In this document: in pieces, positions 20,267 to 29,295 of the stretch
Layout: every line of letters begins with the position of its first letter
Position numbering within the stretch: position 1 is the first letter of the stretch
Source: Planctomycetaceae bacterium
Lineage (GTDB): Bacteria; Planctomycetota; UBA1135; GCA-002686595
Assembly (NCBI GenBank): GCA_011525785.1
Contig: WYBT01000042.1
Location: forward strand, 62,001-126,000
Length of the DNA stretch: 64,000 nt
Reading direction: 5' to 3'
The notes under the pieces: model-generated
What the model was told of the DNA's origin: nothing
What the model saw: the letters and a program-made list of their open reading frames with translations, nothing else
Database searches by the model: none
Program-made: the position numbers and the translations under genes

Positions 20267-22090
20267 TCAGGGCGTCAACTCGAACGTGAAGCCGCCGCTG
20301 AGCGCGCTGCCGATCACGGCGCCGGGGTCGCGCACGCCGGCCTGGAAGTACAGCGTCTGGCCCGCGGTCCACGGGACGAGCAGCGCCGGCGCCTGCGCTG
20401 CCCAGCTGAGCAGGTCGATCGAAGCACTGCCGTTGCAGCTGCCGGGCGCGCCGGTGCTCGGCATGATCGGCAAGCGCTGGAAAGGAAGGGCGACGCACAG
20501 CGTGCTCCAAGCGCCGAAGGGCGCGGAATTGGGCGCAACGCCGTAGAACCAGATCACGTTGCGGCCGCCGGAGACGCTCGAGAGGTTCAGCGAGTAACCA
20601 GAGGTCTGGCTCGCGCTGGGGCAGCCGCTGCTGCCCAGTTGAGCCACGCAGCCGTCGCTCGAGAGGCCCGCGTTGCAGTACGCCACGCCGACGTTGTCGT
20701 CGATCCCGGTGCTGCAGTCGTCGTCGATGCCGTTGCAGACCTCGGGCCGGCCCGGGTTCACGAGCGGATCCGCGTCGTTGCAGTCGCCGGCGCGCGAGGC
20801 TTGCCCCGCAGCGGGCAGTGCAGCCGAGAGCACAGGCGCGCCAACTCCCCAGCCGTCACCGTCAGCGTCGGTGAAGACGGTCAGATTGCGCAAGAACACG
20901 TCAGAGCGGTTGTTGGTGTCGCCGGTCACGAGGTTGCTCGCGCGAGTGACCAGCGCCGCGACTGAGCCAGAGCGCGAGAGCACCAGGCGTTCCGTGTGGA
21001 GGTTGGCCCCCGCTCCCGCAGGGCTGACACTGATGCGGAAGGTCTGCTGCAGGGATCGATCGCGCACGAACGCGTCGACCCAAGTGTTGGTATCTCCCGA
21101 CACCAGGTTCGAGGCGAAGCTGCTGAACGCGACGAAGCGCCCGTCGCTGGAGATCGAGCTCATCATGCTGTCCGACTGCAGCTCGCCGGCGATCGGCGGA
21201 TCGACGCGCTCGAGACTGCCCGTGGTCACGTCGTAGAGCCAGCCCTCGAAGCGGACGCCGTCGAAGCCGCGCGAGTACGCGACGTAGCGACCGTTGGGCG
21301 AGACCGCGCCGTATCCGACCACGCTGCCGCTCGAGTAGAGGGCGCTGGCGACCTGGATGGGCGTCGAGCCGGGCGTGCTGATGTTCCGGTACATGATCGA
21401 CACGCCCAGCGGAGTGCGAAGGCTGTAGACCAGCGCCGTACCGTCCCCGGAGAGCACCGGGTCGAGCACGTAATCATCACTGGGCAAGCCTTGGGCTTGC
21501 GCCGACACCGACGCGACGGAAACGCCCGTGGGCGTCTTCACCACGATCTCCGTGAAGTCGAAAGGCGGGATCCAGCTGTTGCGCTCCCACCACGCGACGC
21601 GCTGACCATCGGCGCTGATCTGCGGGACGCTGCGCTGCAGGCCCTGGAATTCGAAGGGCGAGAGCTCCACCGTCGTGCCCGCGACGCGGTCGCGCACGTA
21701 GATGTCGTTCGAGCCGTAGTCGAAGTCGAAGAGCCCGTTCGCGCGGAAAGCCACGTAGCGACCGTCGTCCGAGACCCCGCCGATCGCGGCCTCGGCCGAG
21801 AGCCCCGGCCCGCCGCTCGTCACGGTCAAGAGCTCCAGGGTCTGCGTCTGACGGTCGCGCAGGTAGCCGTGGCCGGGCTGCGTCACGCCGGGCAGAAGAT
21901 TCGTCGCGCGACTCGCGAAGCCCACGAAGCGCCCGTCGCCGGAGAGCGCGACGTTGCTCGTGCAGTCGCCGTTGCCCGGGGCGCCGATGGCGGACTTGCT
22001 GACCCATTCAGCCAACTGCCCGTGGGCGACGCCGATCAAGAGTCCAGCAGCCAACGCGAGGCGAGCGCCCCGCAACATGCTCGAGTTCAT
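20267..22090 (-). CDS. Secreted TolB/WD40-like beta-propeller protein with MopE-type metal-binding motif
   Basis: 607 residues from the ATG at 22090, preceded by AAGGAG at a 6-base spacing. The signal peptide is MNSSMLRGARLALAAGLLIG ending near VAHGQ. The body contains repeated PD40-type blades (ISADGQRVAWW, VSPNGRYVAYS, ISSDGRFVAFSS, with ASNLVxGDTN linkers). Near residue 445 comes FTDADGDGWG followed by AGDCNDADPLVNPGRPEVCN and GIDDDCS, the Asp/Cys-rich motif of MopE-like and putative metal-chelating repeats. The last 130 residues are a Cys-containing module shared with the products at 31301 and 36991 (IWFYG, LCVALP, CNGSASID, YFQAGVRDP). Probably a cell-surface or secreted structural protein; ligand unknown. 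Confidence 0.88.
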   Translation of the reverse strand: MNSSMLRGARLALAAGLLIGVAHGQLAEWVSKSAIGAPGNGDCTSNVALSGDGRFVGFASRATNLLPGVTQPGHGYLRDRQTQTLELLTVTSGGPGLSAEAAIGGVSDDGRYVAFRANGLFDFDYGSNDIYVRDRVAGTTVELSPFEFQGLQRSVPQISADGQRVAWWERNSWIPPFDFTEIVVKTPTGVSVASVSAQAQGLPSDDYVLDPVLSGDGTALVYSLRTPLGVSIMYRNISTPGSTPIQVASALYSSGSVVGYGAVSPNGRYVAYSRGFDGVRFEGWLYDVTTGSLERVDPPIAGELQSDSMMSSISSDGRFVAFSSFASNLVSGDTNTWVDAFVRDRSLQQTFRISVSPAGAGANLHTERLVLSRSGSVAALVTRASNLVTGDTNNRSDVFLRNLTVFTDADGDGWGVGAPVLSAALPAAGQASRAGDCNDADPLVNPGRPEVCNGIDDDCSTGIDDNVGVAYCNAGLSSDGCVAQLGSSGCPSASQTSGYSLNLSSVSGGRNVIWFYGVAPNSAPFGAWSTLCVALPFQRLPIMPSTGAPGSCNGSASIDLLSWAAQAPALLVPWTAGQTLYFQAGVRDPGAVIGSALSGGFTFELTP

Positions 22091-22394
22091 TCCTACTCCT
22101 TGACCCGCCCTGACAGTGGATGCGCTTGTCGATCCACGACTCCCATCGCCACTCGTTCCGCGGAGCGTCGCGCGCGGGAGCAATCGCGCCAAGTCGGAGT
22201 CTACCGCCCCGCCTCGGACGCTGCGAGCAAGCGCGAACGCGACCGGCCGTCGGACAGAGAAATCCTCGCTCGAAGCGTTCGGTCGAACGGCCGAATCGGC
22301 AGTGGGCGACTCGCTCGCAGCTCGGCCGGCGCCCGCGACTCCCAGCGCGCGGCCGAGCGCAGTTCGTCGTCCCCCCCCACCGCCCGTGCCCCCC
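22091..22394. other. Intergenic region between divergent genes
   Basis: 304 bases upstream of both the minus-strand beta-propeller gene and the plus-strand gene at 22395. Only the propeller gene's AAGGAG ribosome-binding site (just right of 22090) was recognised. No hairpin or repeat copy seen. Confidence 0.5.
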
Positions 22395-23129
22395 ATGCTG
22401 GATGCCAACAAGCTCAACTCCCTCGCCGCCAACAACTCCGACGCCAAGCGCGCGCTGGCGCTGGTCTACGAGGCCCTCGAGTACACCGAAGAGACGACTC
22501 GCGAGATGGACCAGTGGCTCACCCGCGAGCCGACGCGCTACGGCTCGGGCGAGGCCGAGCGCAAGCTCAGCGAGGCGGATCGCGCCTGCGAGAGACTCGC
22601 GAGCACGCTGAAGTCGAACGACCCGCTCGCGCGGCCCTTCGCGGACGTGCGCAGTGAATTGCAGCGGGCCAAGATCGAGCTGCGCAATCAAGTCGGCGAG
22701 GTGGTGAGTCAGGTCAACGGGCTGGAAGCCGCGGCGGCGGGGCGCATCAAGGAAGCGGCGGCGACCATCTCCACCGAGTACAGCAAGGCCGAGAAGGCGC
22801 AGTTGGGACTGTTGAGCCTCGTGGCGGAGGCGCTGCGCGCCAAGAACGAGAAGCGCGCGGTCGATCCGCAGGTGCGCTCGAAGGCCGAGGCGATCGCCAA
22901 GACCGTCGGCGCGGCGCTCGCTGTCGCCAACCAGCAATACCTGGCGCACTCGGGCTCGGTGCTGACCTTCCGCAGCACGCGCGAGCGGCTCGAGAAGTAC
23001 GTGGGCAAGCGCGTGGACGCCGCCACCAAAGTCGACGCCACGTTCCCCGAGAAGGCGCGCCAGGCGGTCGAGCGATTGAAGGGCTGGAAGGAAGACGTCG
23101 ACCGCAAGTTGCGCTCGGAATTCGCCTGA
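22395..23129 (+). CDS. Hypothetical alpha-helical cytoplasmic protein
   Basis: 244 residues, family not recognised. Almost entirely predicted helix: LNSLAANNSDAKRALALVYE, EAERKLSEADRACERLASTL, RPFADVRSELQRAKIELRNQ and similar stretches have heptad-like spacing, so coiled-coil bundles are likely. No signal peptide, membrane segment or Cys. The start at 22395 (MLDANKLNS) is chosen because the upstream in-frame sequence is Pro/Arg-rich with no coding character; a GTG at 22386 is an alternative, and no good ribosome-binding site is visible for either. It precedes the small membrane operon by 185 bases. Confidence 0.65.
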   Translation: MLDANKLNSLAANNSDAKRALALVYEALEYTEETTREMDQWLTREPTRYGSGEAERKLSEADRACERLASTLKSNDPLARPFADVRSELQRAKIELRNQVGEVVSQVNGLEAAAAGRIKEAAATISTEYSKAEKAQLGLLSLVAEALRAKNEKRAVDPQVRSKAEAIAKTVGAALAVANQQYLAHSGSVLTFRSTRERLEKYVGKRVDAATKVDATFPEKARQAVERLKGWKEDVDRKLRSEFA

Positions 23130-23314
23130 GTCGCGCTCGGCGGGGCGAGCATCGACATACTTGCGTCGGCGCCGAAACACGCGACAGGCGCGGCGTCCGC
23201 GAAAACCCGCGCCGGGATCGACAAGAGGCGCGCTTGCCGCGGCGTTGAGGCGGCCTCCACTTCCTCCGGCCGCGCGCGCGGCCTTCCCGCAGCAGATCGC
23301 GAGGCGAGCGAGCG

Positions 23315-23548
23315 ATGATCAGCGCCGACATTCCGATGGAACGAGATCCGCAGCCCCGCGTCCCGCCCACTCGGGTTCATCCCGGTGCAGTGCGCGAGCC
23401 GGCCGTGCTCACCCTCGCCGACGCGTCGCCGGATATTCCGCCGCCAACTCCGCTGCACGCTCGCCCGTCGAACCTCGTGATCGCCGCGGTGGCGCTGAGC
23501 GTGGCCGTGGTGCTCGCGCTGTGGATCGTTCGCAAGCGTCGCAAGTGA
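23315..23548 (+). CDS. Small tail-anchored membrane protein
   Basis: 77 residues, unknown family. A Pro-rich soluble N-terminus (residues 1-50) is followed by one C-terminal hydrophobic helix (NLVIAAVALSVAVVLALWIV) and a basic RKRRK end, giving an N-out/C-in or tail-anchored topology. Its stop lies one base before the ATG of the polytopic protein at 23550, which supports it as a real gene in the same operon. A second in-frame ATG at 23336 would shorten it by 7 residues. Confidence 0.62.
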   Translation: MISADIPMERDPQPRVPPTRVHPGAVREPAVLTLADASPDIPPPTPLHARPSNLVIAAVALSVAVVLALWIVRKRRK

Positions 23549-23549
23549 C

Positions 23550-24458
23550 ATGACCACGGCGCTCGCATCGCGACAGGCCGCCGTCGCCAGCGCCGGCGCG
23601 CCGCTGCTCGTGGCGGCGGCGTTCGCACTGACGTTGGTGAGTCCGCTGGCGTTGCTGTTGCTGACACCGCTCGTGCTGGGCGTGCCGCACGTCGTCGGCG
23701 ACCTGCGCTGTCTCGTCCTCAGCCCTTCGGCGCGTGCGCTCGGCATCCCGCGGGTCGCGCTGTTCGCGCCGCTGGCCGCGTTGACCGTGCTCAGTGCAGC
23801 GCCTGTGTTGGGATTGGAGTCCTGGCCGCGCGCCCAGATCCTGTGCGGCGCCGCCGCGGTGCTCGGCGCGACGCTCGGCGCGGGCAGCACCGCGCGCTGG
23901 CGCGTGCCGCTCGCGGGCGGAGTCATCGCGCTGGCGGCGCTGGCTTGCTCGAACGTCACGCTGGGGCTGGTGGTGCTCGCGCACGCGCACAACCTGATCG
24001 CCTTCCTGTGGTACTGCGCCTGGGCGCGCGATCGACGCGAGGCGCTGGCCGCGCTCGCCGTGTACGCGCTCGCCGCGGGAGCAGTCCTGTGCGGACTTGC
24101 TGGCCCGACGATCGGCGCCGAGTTCGGCGGGCTGTCGAGCTCGAAACTCGCCGCGCAACTCGCACCCGGCGCGCCGACGCCGTTCGCGCACAGTGTCGTG
24201 GCGAGCTTCGCCTTCGCGCAAGCGGCGCACTACGCCGTGTGGATCTGGCTCCTGCCCCGCGAGCGCGCGACGAGCCTGCGCCAAGATCTCGGCGCACGCG
24301 GCCTGTGGCTGTTCATCGCGAGCGCGCTGCTCGTGCCGCTGCTCGCACTGCGCGATCCGGTTTGGGCGCGCGACAGCTACCTCGCGCTGGCCGCGTTCCA
24401 CGGCTGGCTCGAACTCGCCGTTCTCGCCTTCCTGCTCGCCCGGCGCTCGAGGGCATGA
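23550..24458 (+). CDS. Polytopic membrane protein with conserved His positions (Brp/Blh-like?)
   Basis: 302 residues, mostly hydrophobic, with about 7-8 membrane helices. Histidines sit at membrane edges in GVPHVVGDLRCLV, VVLAHAHNLIAFLWY, AQAAHYAVWIWLLP and AFHGWLEL. This spacing recalls the Brp/Blh carotene dioxygenases (GxPHGxxD and His ligands in helices), but similarity is weak and the call is tentative. Begins one base after a small membrane-protein gene and overlaps the next gene by ATGA, so the three are one operon. No flanking carotenoid gene was seen. Treat as a conserved His-rich membrane protein of unknown function. Confidence 0.75.
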   Translation: MTTALASRQAAVASAGAPLLVAAAFALTLVSPLALLLLTPLVLGVPHVVGDLRCLVLSPSARALGIPRVALFAPLAALTVLSAAPVLGLESWPRAQILCGAAAVLGATLGAGSTARWRVPLAGGVIALAALACSNVTLGLVVLAHAHNLIAFLWYCAWARDRREALAALAVYALAAGAVLCGLAGPTIGAEFGGLSSSKLAAQLAPGAPTPFAHSVVASFAFAQAAHYAVWIWLLPRERATSLRQDLGARGLWLFIASALLVPLLALRDPVWARDSYLALAAFHGWLELAVLAFLLARRSRA

Positions 24459-24796
24459 ACTCCGTTCTCGCGTGGTCGATCGCGTTCTGCTGGACGCTCG
24501 CGCTCGAGCTGCCGATCTACGCGCTCGTGCTGCGCTCGACCGTCCGTGCGCAGTGGACACCGCTTGCGCTAGCGCTGGGCGTGAACCTCGCAACGCATCC
24601 GCTCTTCAGCTTGTGGATCGTCGCGCGCGGCCCCGGCACAACGGCGATCGCCGCCGCCGAGCTGCTCATCGCCGCTTTCGAGTCCGCGCTGGCCTACGCA
24701 GCGTTCCGCAGCCACTGCACTCCAGCGCGCGCCCTCGCCGCCGGAGCGCTCGCCAACCTGACCTCCTACTTCGCCGGCGAGTGGTTGCTGCGCTGA
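24455..24796 (+). CDS. Small polytopic membrane protein
   Basis: 113 residues from an ATG overlapping the previous stop (ATGA). About three to four hydrophobic helices: VLAWSIAFCWTLALELPIYA, PLALALGVNLATHPLFSLWI, and two further stretches near AAAELLIAAFESALAYAAF and AAGALANLTSYFAGEWLL. Family not recognised. Translational coupling with the His-rich membrane protein suggests they form one complex. It ends 23 bases before the convergent ECF sigma fusion gene. Confidence 0.72.
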   Translation: MNSVLAWSIAFCWTLALELPIYALVLRSTVRAQWTPLALALGVNLATHPLFSLWIVARGPGTTAIAAAELLIAAFESALAYAAFRSHCTPARALAAGALANLTSYFAGEWLLR

Positions 24797-24819
24797 TGAA
24801 GCTGACGCGGCGCGCGCCA

Positions 24820-27800
24820 TCACTGCGAGCCGGCCATCCGCACGAGCAGCACTTCATCGCCCGGGCCCCAGACCACGCTCGCAGCTGGAAGCGTCTGCGG
24901 ATCGTCGCCGGGCAACGCGAATCCGACCCACTGCGCCGGGATCCGCAGCTTCACGCGCCCCTGCGCATCGGTGCGACGAGTGGCGCGGTGCAGGCCGCTC
25001 TCCGAGAGCGTCACCAGCTCGAACTCACGCTCGGCGAGCGCGGTGTCGCCGCTCAACGCAAGCAGCTGCACGGTTCGCTCGAACGTCGTGAGCTGAAGCG
25101 GCATGTTCAGAGCGGCGCCTGGCGCCAACTGAACGGTGGACTCCGCGCGCCAAGCCCACAACGTGTCGGGCGCGATGACCACAACGCGCGCAAATCCAGG
25201 CCGAAGGCCTGCGAGTTGAACGCGACCCGCCGAGTCGGCGCTCGCGCCGCGGGCGCTGCGCCGTTGCACGGTCCCATGCTCGCTCATCACAACGGACGAC
25301 GCCGCGACGCCCGCATCCCCCACCAGCGCGAGCTCGAGCCACGCTCCGGCGCCCGGCACGCCGTCGAGCTCGAGCTGGAGCTCCGCCCGCGCTGGAAAGC
25401 TGCTGCGCGCATCGAGTTCGCGTTCGAGCTCATCTCCAGCGCGCACCTCGTGGAGTCCCAAGTCGATCGGCGCCCACGCCTCACCCGAGTTGTTCCGCGC
25501 GCGAACGGTGTACACGAGCTGGCACGGACCGAGCGGCAGAGGCCCGAGCGTTGCGCGGCCCTCAGCGTCGAGTTGCGCGCTGACTCCGCGCGCGAGCTTC
25601 GCGCTCGAGCCGCTCGCCGCCGGCCAGGCTTCCAGTTCCACCGCGGCGAGATCAGCACCTTCTGGCGCGAGCACTCGCAGTGCGAGCAGGCCGTGCGGCG
25701 GCAACTCCAACTCGACCTCGCCGTCAGCGCTCGCGAGTTGCTCCGCCTGCAGCTCCGCACTCAAGCGCGCCACCACCGTCCACGGCCCCACGTCGAGTCC
25801 TTCGAATCGAAAGCGCCCTTCGAGGTCCGTGCGCGTCCATCGCTCGCGCCTGGGAACTGCGCCGCCCAGGCCGACAACGCGGTCGAACGCCGACGCGTGA
25901 CCAGCGACAGCGCCACGCGTGAGTTCCACCAGGACGGACGCGCACGCGGCGCCGTCCGCGTCCACAACACGCCCGGACAACGCGCGCGACACGTCGTGCA
26001 CGATCTCGACCTCGCGCACCTCGCCTGGAGCGAGCGGTGTCACGCGCAGTCGACGCACCGACGCTGGCGCAACTCGCAGCGAGAGCTCGAGCTCAACGCC
26101 GCAGAGCAGTCCGCGCACGATGCCACCCTCGGGCGCGGGCGCCGAGCTGTCGTGCAAGAGCACGTCGTTCGAAGCGCCGCCCGCACTTGCGATCGAGGCC
26201 GCGAGCGCGAACGGCGTGTCGAGCACGGCGCCGCCAGGGTCGACGACGCGCACGCGAAGCGCCGCGGATCCGCGCGCTGGCAGCGCCGCGAGTCGCCCAG
26301 GCTGCACATCGCGCAGGACCAGCGGCTCGAAGCGTTCGTCCGTGAGTTCGACCTCGTACGCGCCGGGTGGCACGTCGTCGAGAACGTAAACGATCGCTGC
26401 GACGTTGGGCGCGCGCTCGAAGCGCCGCTCAATGCCAGCGCCGCGAAGCGTGAGCGCGTCCGCTGGCGGCGGCGCCATGCGGGTCAGCAGCGATCCGCTC
26501 GCGCGAACGGTCACGCGACGCGCGAGGTCGGGGCCTCCGTAACGCAGCTCACCGCGCACGAGACTCGCGGCACTGACCTCAACCGCGCCGCCCAGGCGCG
26601 CGCCCGACACGTGCAGCGCGTCGACCAGCGTTCTCCCCACTGGCGCACTCTCCACACGGAAGCAGCGCGACGCAGCTTCGTGCGCGGCCGTCGCACGAAA
26701 CGCCATGCGGTGCGGGCCGCGCGCGGACTGCGCATCGCGCGAGAGCGTGACACTCCAGCCGTCGAACAAACGCTCCCCAGAGAGCGCCACCAGCTCGATT
26801 TCTACGGCGCCGGCCAGCTCGAAGCTCACGATGCCTAGATCGATGCGCGCGCCCTCCAGTGCGGGATGGACCAGCCAATCGAGCGGCGCGCAGCCTGCAA
26901 CGCTCGCGCTGAGCGAGAGCGGCGCCGACGGCGTCTCGACCAACGCGAACGAGAAGGCGCCGTCACTGTCGGTGAGTGCGATCGGCCCCGTGGGCGGCGG
27001 TTCAGGGTCGTCGAAGAGAGCACGCGCACTCGCGCTCGGCGGCGACTGCTTGCGCACGATCTCGACCGACGCCGCCGGCGCGCCGTCCGGGAGTAGCAGC
27101 CGACCTGAGACGACGTGAGCGGGCGCGCTCGCTCTGGCGCTCGAGTTGGCGCCGGCGGCGACGCGCGTACTCGCCTCGCGAGGAGACGCCGAAGTGCTGG
27201 GCGCGGCTGACGCCACGACGTCTGGCGCGCGCGTCGCCGCATCGCTCGCGAGCCCCGCGACGTCCGTCGACTCGCCGCGCAACCACAGCGAGGCCGCAGC
27301 GACCAGCAACAGCGCACACGCTGTGAACGCCAGCCACAGCGCGCCTCCGCTGGCCATGGGAACGGGCGCTCCTACGAGCTGCGCACCGCGCGCGAGCACC
27401 GCGCGACGCATCGGCGCCAACGACCGCGGCGCGAGCGACTGGGCGCTCGCTGCGCCGCCCAGTCCGACCGACAACGCCGCGCGCAGCATCTGCAAGCCGC
27501 GATGCACTCGCGCTCTGGCTGTCGCATCGTTCAACTCGAACTGCCTCGCTAGCTCGCGCGGCGGCAGCCCCTCGAGCACGTGGCGGCGGAGCAGCGGCGC
27601 GTACGAGGCAGGTAGGCGCTCGAGAGCCGCGTCGACGGCCTGCTCCAACTCACGCTCGATCGCCGCGCGCTCGGGCGAGTCGTCGTGCGCGCGTTCGAGC
27701 ACTTCGAGCGGCTCCAGCGCCGGCCCGCGGCCGCGACGTTCGCGCAACTTGCGCGCGTTCATCGCCAGGATGCCCGTGAGCCACGGCTGCAGACGCCGCG

Positions 27801-27999
27801 AGGCGTCGAAGCTCGCTGCGCGCTCCATGGCGATCAGGAACGTCGATTGGACCGCGTCTTCGGCGTCCTCGCGCGACGGGCACAGGTGGCGCGCCAGCGC
27901 GAGCAGCAACGGCGCCTGCGCGTCGAATAGCTCCCCGAGGGCCCGCAGGTCGCCTCGGTCGCGCCAGGCCAGGAACAGTTCGTCGGGGTCGCTTTGCAT
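24820..27999 (-). CDS. ECF sigma factor fused to a membrane anchor and long extracytoplasmic domain
   Basis: 1059 residues from the ATG at 27999; upstream in-frame codons look non-coding. Residues 1-185 are an ECF sigma factor: region 2 (LLALARHLCPSREDAEDAVQ, QPWLTGILAMNARKLRERR) and region 4 (ERLPASYAPLLRRHVLEGLP, then ELARQFELNDATARARVHRG). After a linker comes one strong transmembrane helix at about 218-240 (LWLAFTACALLLVAAASLWL). The remaining 800 residues have repeated Ig-like or carboxypeptidase-regulatory-like beta modules (VVSGRLLLPDGAPAASVEIV, SGRVVDADGAACASVLVELT, DLEGRFRFEGLDVGPWTVVA). The sigma part is thus tethered to the membrane with a large periplasmic sensor-like part. C-terminally extended ECF factors are known in Planctomycetota. 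Release by proteolysis, or direct signalling, is inferred. No separate anti-sigma gene is adjacent. Confidence 0.88.
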   Translation of the reverse strand: MQSDPDELFLAWRDRGDLRALGELFDAQAPLLLALARHLCPSREDAEDAVQSTFLIAMERAASFDASRRLQPWLTGILAMNARKLRERRGRGPALEPLEVLERAHDDSPERAAIERELEQAVDAALERLPASYAPLLRRHVLEGLPPRELARQFELNDATARARVHRGLQMLRAALSVGLGGAASAQSLAPRSLAPMRRAVLARGAQLVGAPVPMASGGALWLAFTACALLLVAAASLWLRGESTDVAGLASDAATRAPDVVASAAPSTSASPREASTRVAAGANSSARASAPAHVVSGRLLLPDGAPAASVEIVRKQSPPSASARALFDDPEPPPTGPIALTDSDGAFSFALVETPSAPLSLSASVAGCAPLDWLVHPALEGARIDLGIVSFELAGAVEIELVALSGERLFDGWSVTLSRDAQSARGPHRMAFRATAAHEAASRCFRVESAPVGRTLVDALHVSGARLGGAVEVSAASLVRGELRYGGPDLARRVTVRASGSLLTRMAPPPADALTLRGAGIERRFERAPNVAAIVYVLDDVPPGAYEVELTDERFEPLVLRDVQPGRLAALPARGSAALRVRVVDPGGAVLDTPFALAASIASAGGASNDVLLHDSSAPAPEGGIVRGLLCGVELELSLRVAPASVRRLRVTPLAPGEVREVEIVHDVSRALSGRVVDADGAACASVLVELTRGAVAGHASAFDRVVGLGGAVPRRERWTRTDLEGRFRFEGLDVGPWTVVARLSAELQAEQLASADGEVELELPPHGLLALRVLAPEGADLAAVELEAWPAASGSSAKLARGVSAQLDAEGRATLGPLPLGPCQLVYTVRARNNSGEAWAPIDLGLHEVRAGDELERELDARSSFPARAELQLELDGVPGAGAWLELALVGDAGVAASSVVMSEHGTVQRRSARGASADSAGRVQLAGLRPGFARVVVIAPDTLWAWRAESTVQLAPGAALNMPLQLTTFERTVQLLALSGDTALAEREFELVTLSESGLHRATRRTDAQGRVKLRIPAQWVGFALPGDDPQTLPAASVVWGPGDEVLLVRMAGSQ

Positions 28000-28151
28000 G
28001 CCAGACTTCGTTCCGACGAGGCCGCCGATCGTGACACACAATCGGGGTTGCACCGCGAGCTCCGCTCGACCGATCGGATTTCGACGAAAGCATGCAACGA
28101 AGCGCCGCGTGTGTGGAACCAATCTCCCAAGGCCTTTCGAGCTCCCTGCCC

Positions 28152-29285
28152 ATGACCCTCTCGCCCTTGCTACTGCTCCTGTGCGCGCCTGCTCCGTCTG
28201 AGACGAACGTGCGCATGATCCCGGCCTCTGTCGAAGCCCTGCAGCCGCGCGCCGCAGTCGACGCCGCTGGCGCGCTTCACATGGTCGAGTTCCACGGCCC
28301 GCGCGAGTCCGGCGAGCTGCTCTACCGGCGCTCGACGGACGCCGGGCGAACCTATGGCCGCCCGCTCGCGGTCACGAGAGGCGCTGACCTGGCGAGCGCA
28401 ACTCGCGCGAGCACGTGCGCGCAGCTCGCGGTCGGCAAGAGAGCGCGCGCCCACGTCGTGTGGCATCGCCCGGCGTCGGATGCGCGGCCCGCGGAGGTGC
28501 TCTACGCGCGACTCGACGACGCGCAGACGGCCTTCGAAGCGCCGCGAGCGATGAGTTCGGCGCGCGCGGGACTCGAGGGCGGCAGCGCAGTCGCCGCTGA
28601 CGACAGCGGGCGAGTGTGGATCGCGTGGCACGCGCCGTCCAAGCCCGACGCGAGCGTCAAGGAGCGTGCGTTGTTCGTGGTCGAGTCGAGAGACGAGGGC
28701 GCGAGTTTTGGGCCCGAGCGCGTCGTGCTTCCCAGTCGCGTGAGCGCCTGCGCGAATCTGCAAGTGATCACGGAGCCCAATGGAGCTCTCGGGCTGATCT
28801 ATCGCTCGCACGTCGACGGCAAGTTCAAGGACAGGGAGTTCTTCGAGCGCGGCAGCGGCCTGTTCTTCAAGGGGCCGGGTGTCGACGCAGCGTTGTCGCT
28901 CGACGAGTGGCCGAGCCGCGATTGCCTCGCAACCACCTACTCGAGCGCGCGTTCCTCGCGCGGCTGGCTGGTGGCCTTCGAGTCGCAAAGCGGCGTGTGC
29001 TGGACGAGGATCGATCCTTCGGTTCTCGAGCCGCAGACCTACTCGCCGCCGGGCAGTTCGAAGGGCCGCCGTCATCCGGCGATCGCGGTCAACACGAAGG
29101 ACCAGGTGCTGCTCGCGTGGATCGCCGACGGAGACTCGACGGACGGCGACGCGCTCGAGTTCTGCGTGTTCAGCTCCGACGGCAAGCCCGTCGGGGACAC
29201 GGTCCACTGCGGTGTCGGCGTCTCCCCCCAGGGCGTTTTGAGCGCCGTGGCCTTCGGCGACGACCGCTTCGGGATCGTGTACTGA
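28152..29285 (+). CDS. Secreted sialidase/BNR-type beta-propeller protein
   Basis: 377 residues from the ATG at 28152, whose signal peptide is MTLSPLLLLLCAPAPS. Two Asp-box type repeats (RRSTDAGRTYG, ESRDEGASFGPE) and further HVVW-type and VWIAWHAP blades indicate a sialidase-superfamily propeller. Catalytic residues of true neuraminidases (Arg triad, Tyr/Glu pair) were not identified, so enzymatic activity should not be assumed. It is divergent from the ECF sigma fusion gene (152 bases between starts) and convergent with the gene ending at 29296. Likely periplasmic or outer-surface, possibly glycan-binding. Confidence 0.72.
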   Translation: MTLSPLLLLLCAPAPSETNVRMIPASVEALQPRAAVDAAGALHMVEFHGPRESGELLYRRSTDAGRTYGRPLAVTRGADLASATRASTCAQLAVGKRARAHVVWHRPASDARPAEVLYARLDDAQTAFEAPRAMSSARAGLEGGSAVAADDSGRVWIAWHAPSKPDASVKERALFVVESRDEGASFGPERVVLPSRVSACANLQVITEPNGALGLIYRSHVDGKFKDREFFERGSGLFFKGPGVDAALSLDEWPSRDCLATTYSSARSSRGWLVAFESQSGVCWTRIDPSVLEPQTYSPPGSSKGRRHPAIAVNTKDQVLLAWIADGDSTDGDALEFCVFSSDGKPVGDTVHCGVGVSPQGVLSAVAFGDDRFGIVY

Positions 29286-29295
29286 GTCGCGGGGC

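Noticed and set aside
20267..22447. Start of the beta-propeller protein at 22447
   Set aside because: The upstream extension is low-complexity; the ATG at 22090 has AAGGAG and a normal signal peptide.
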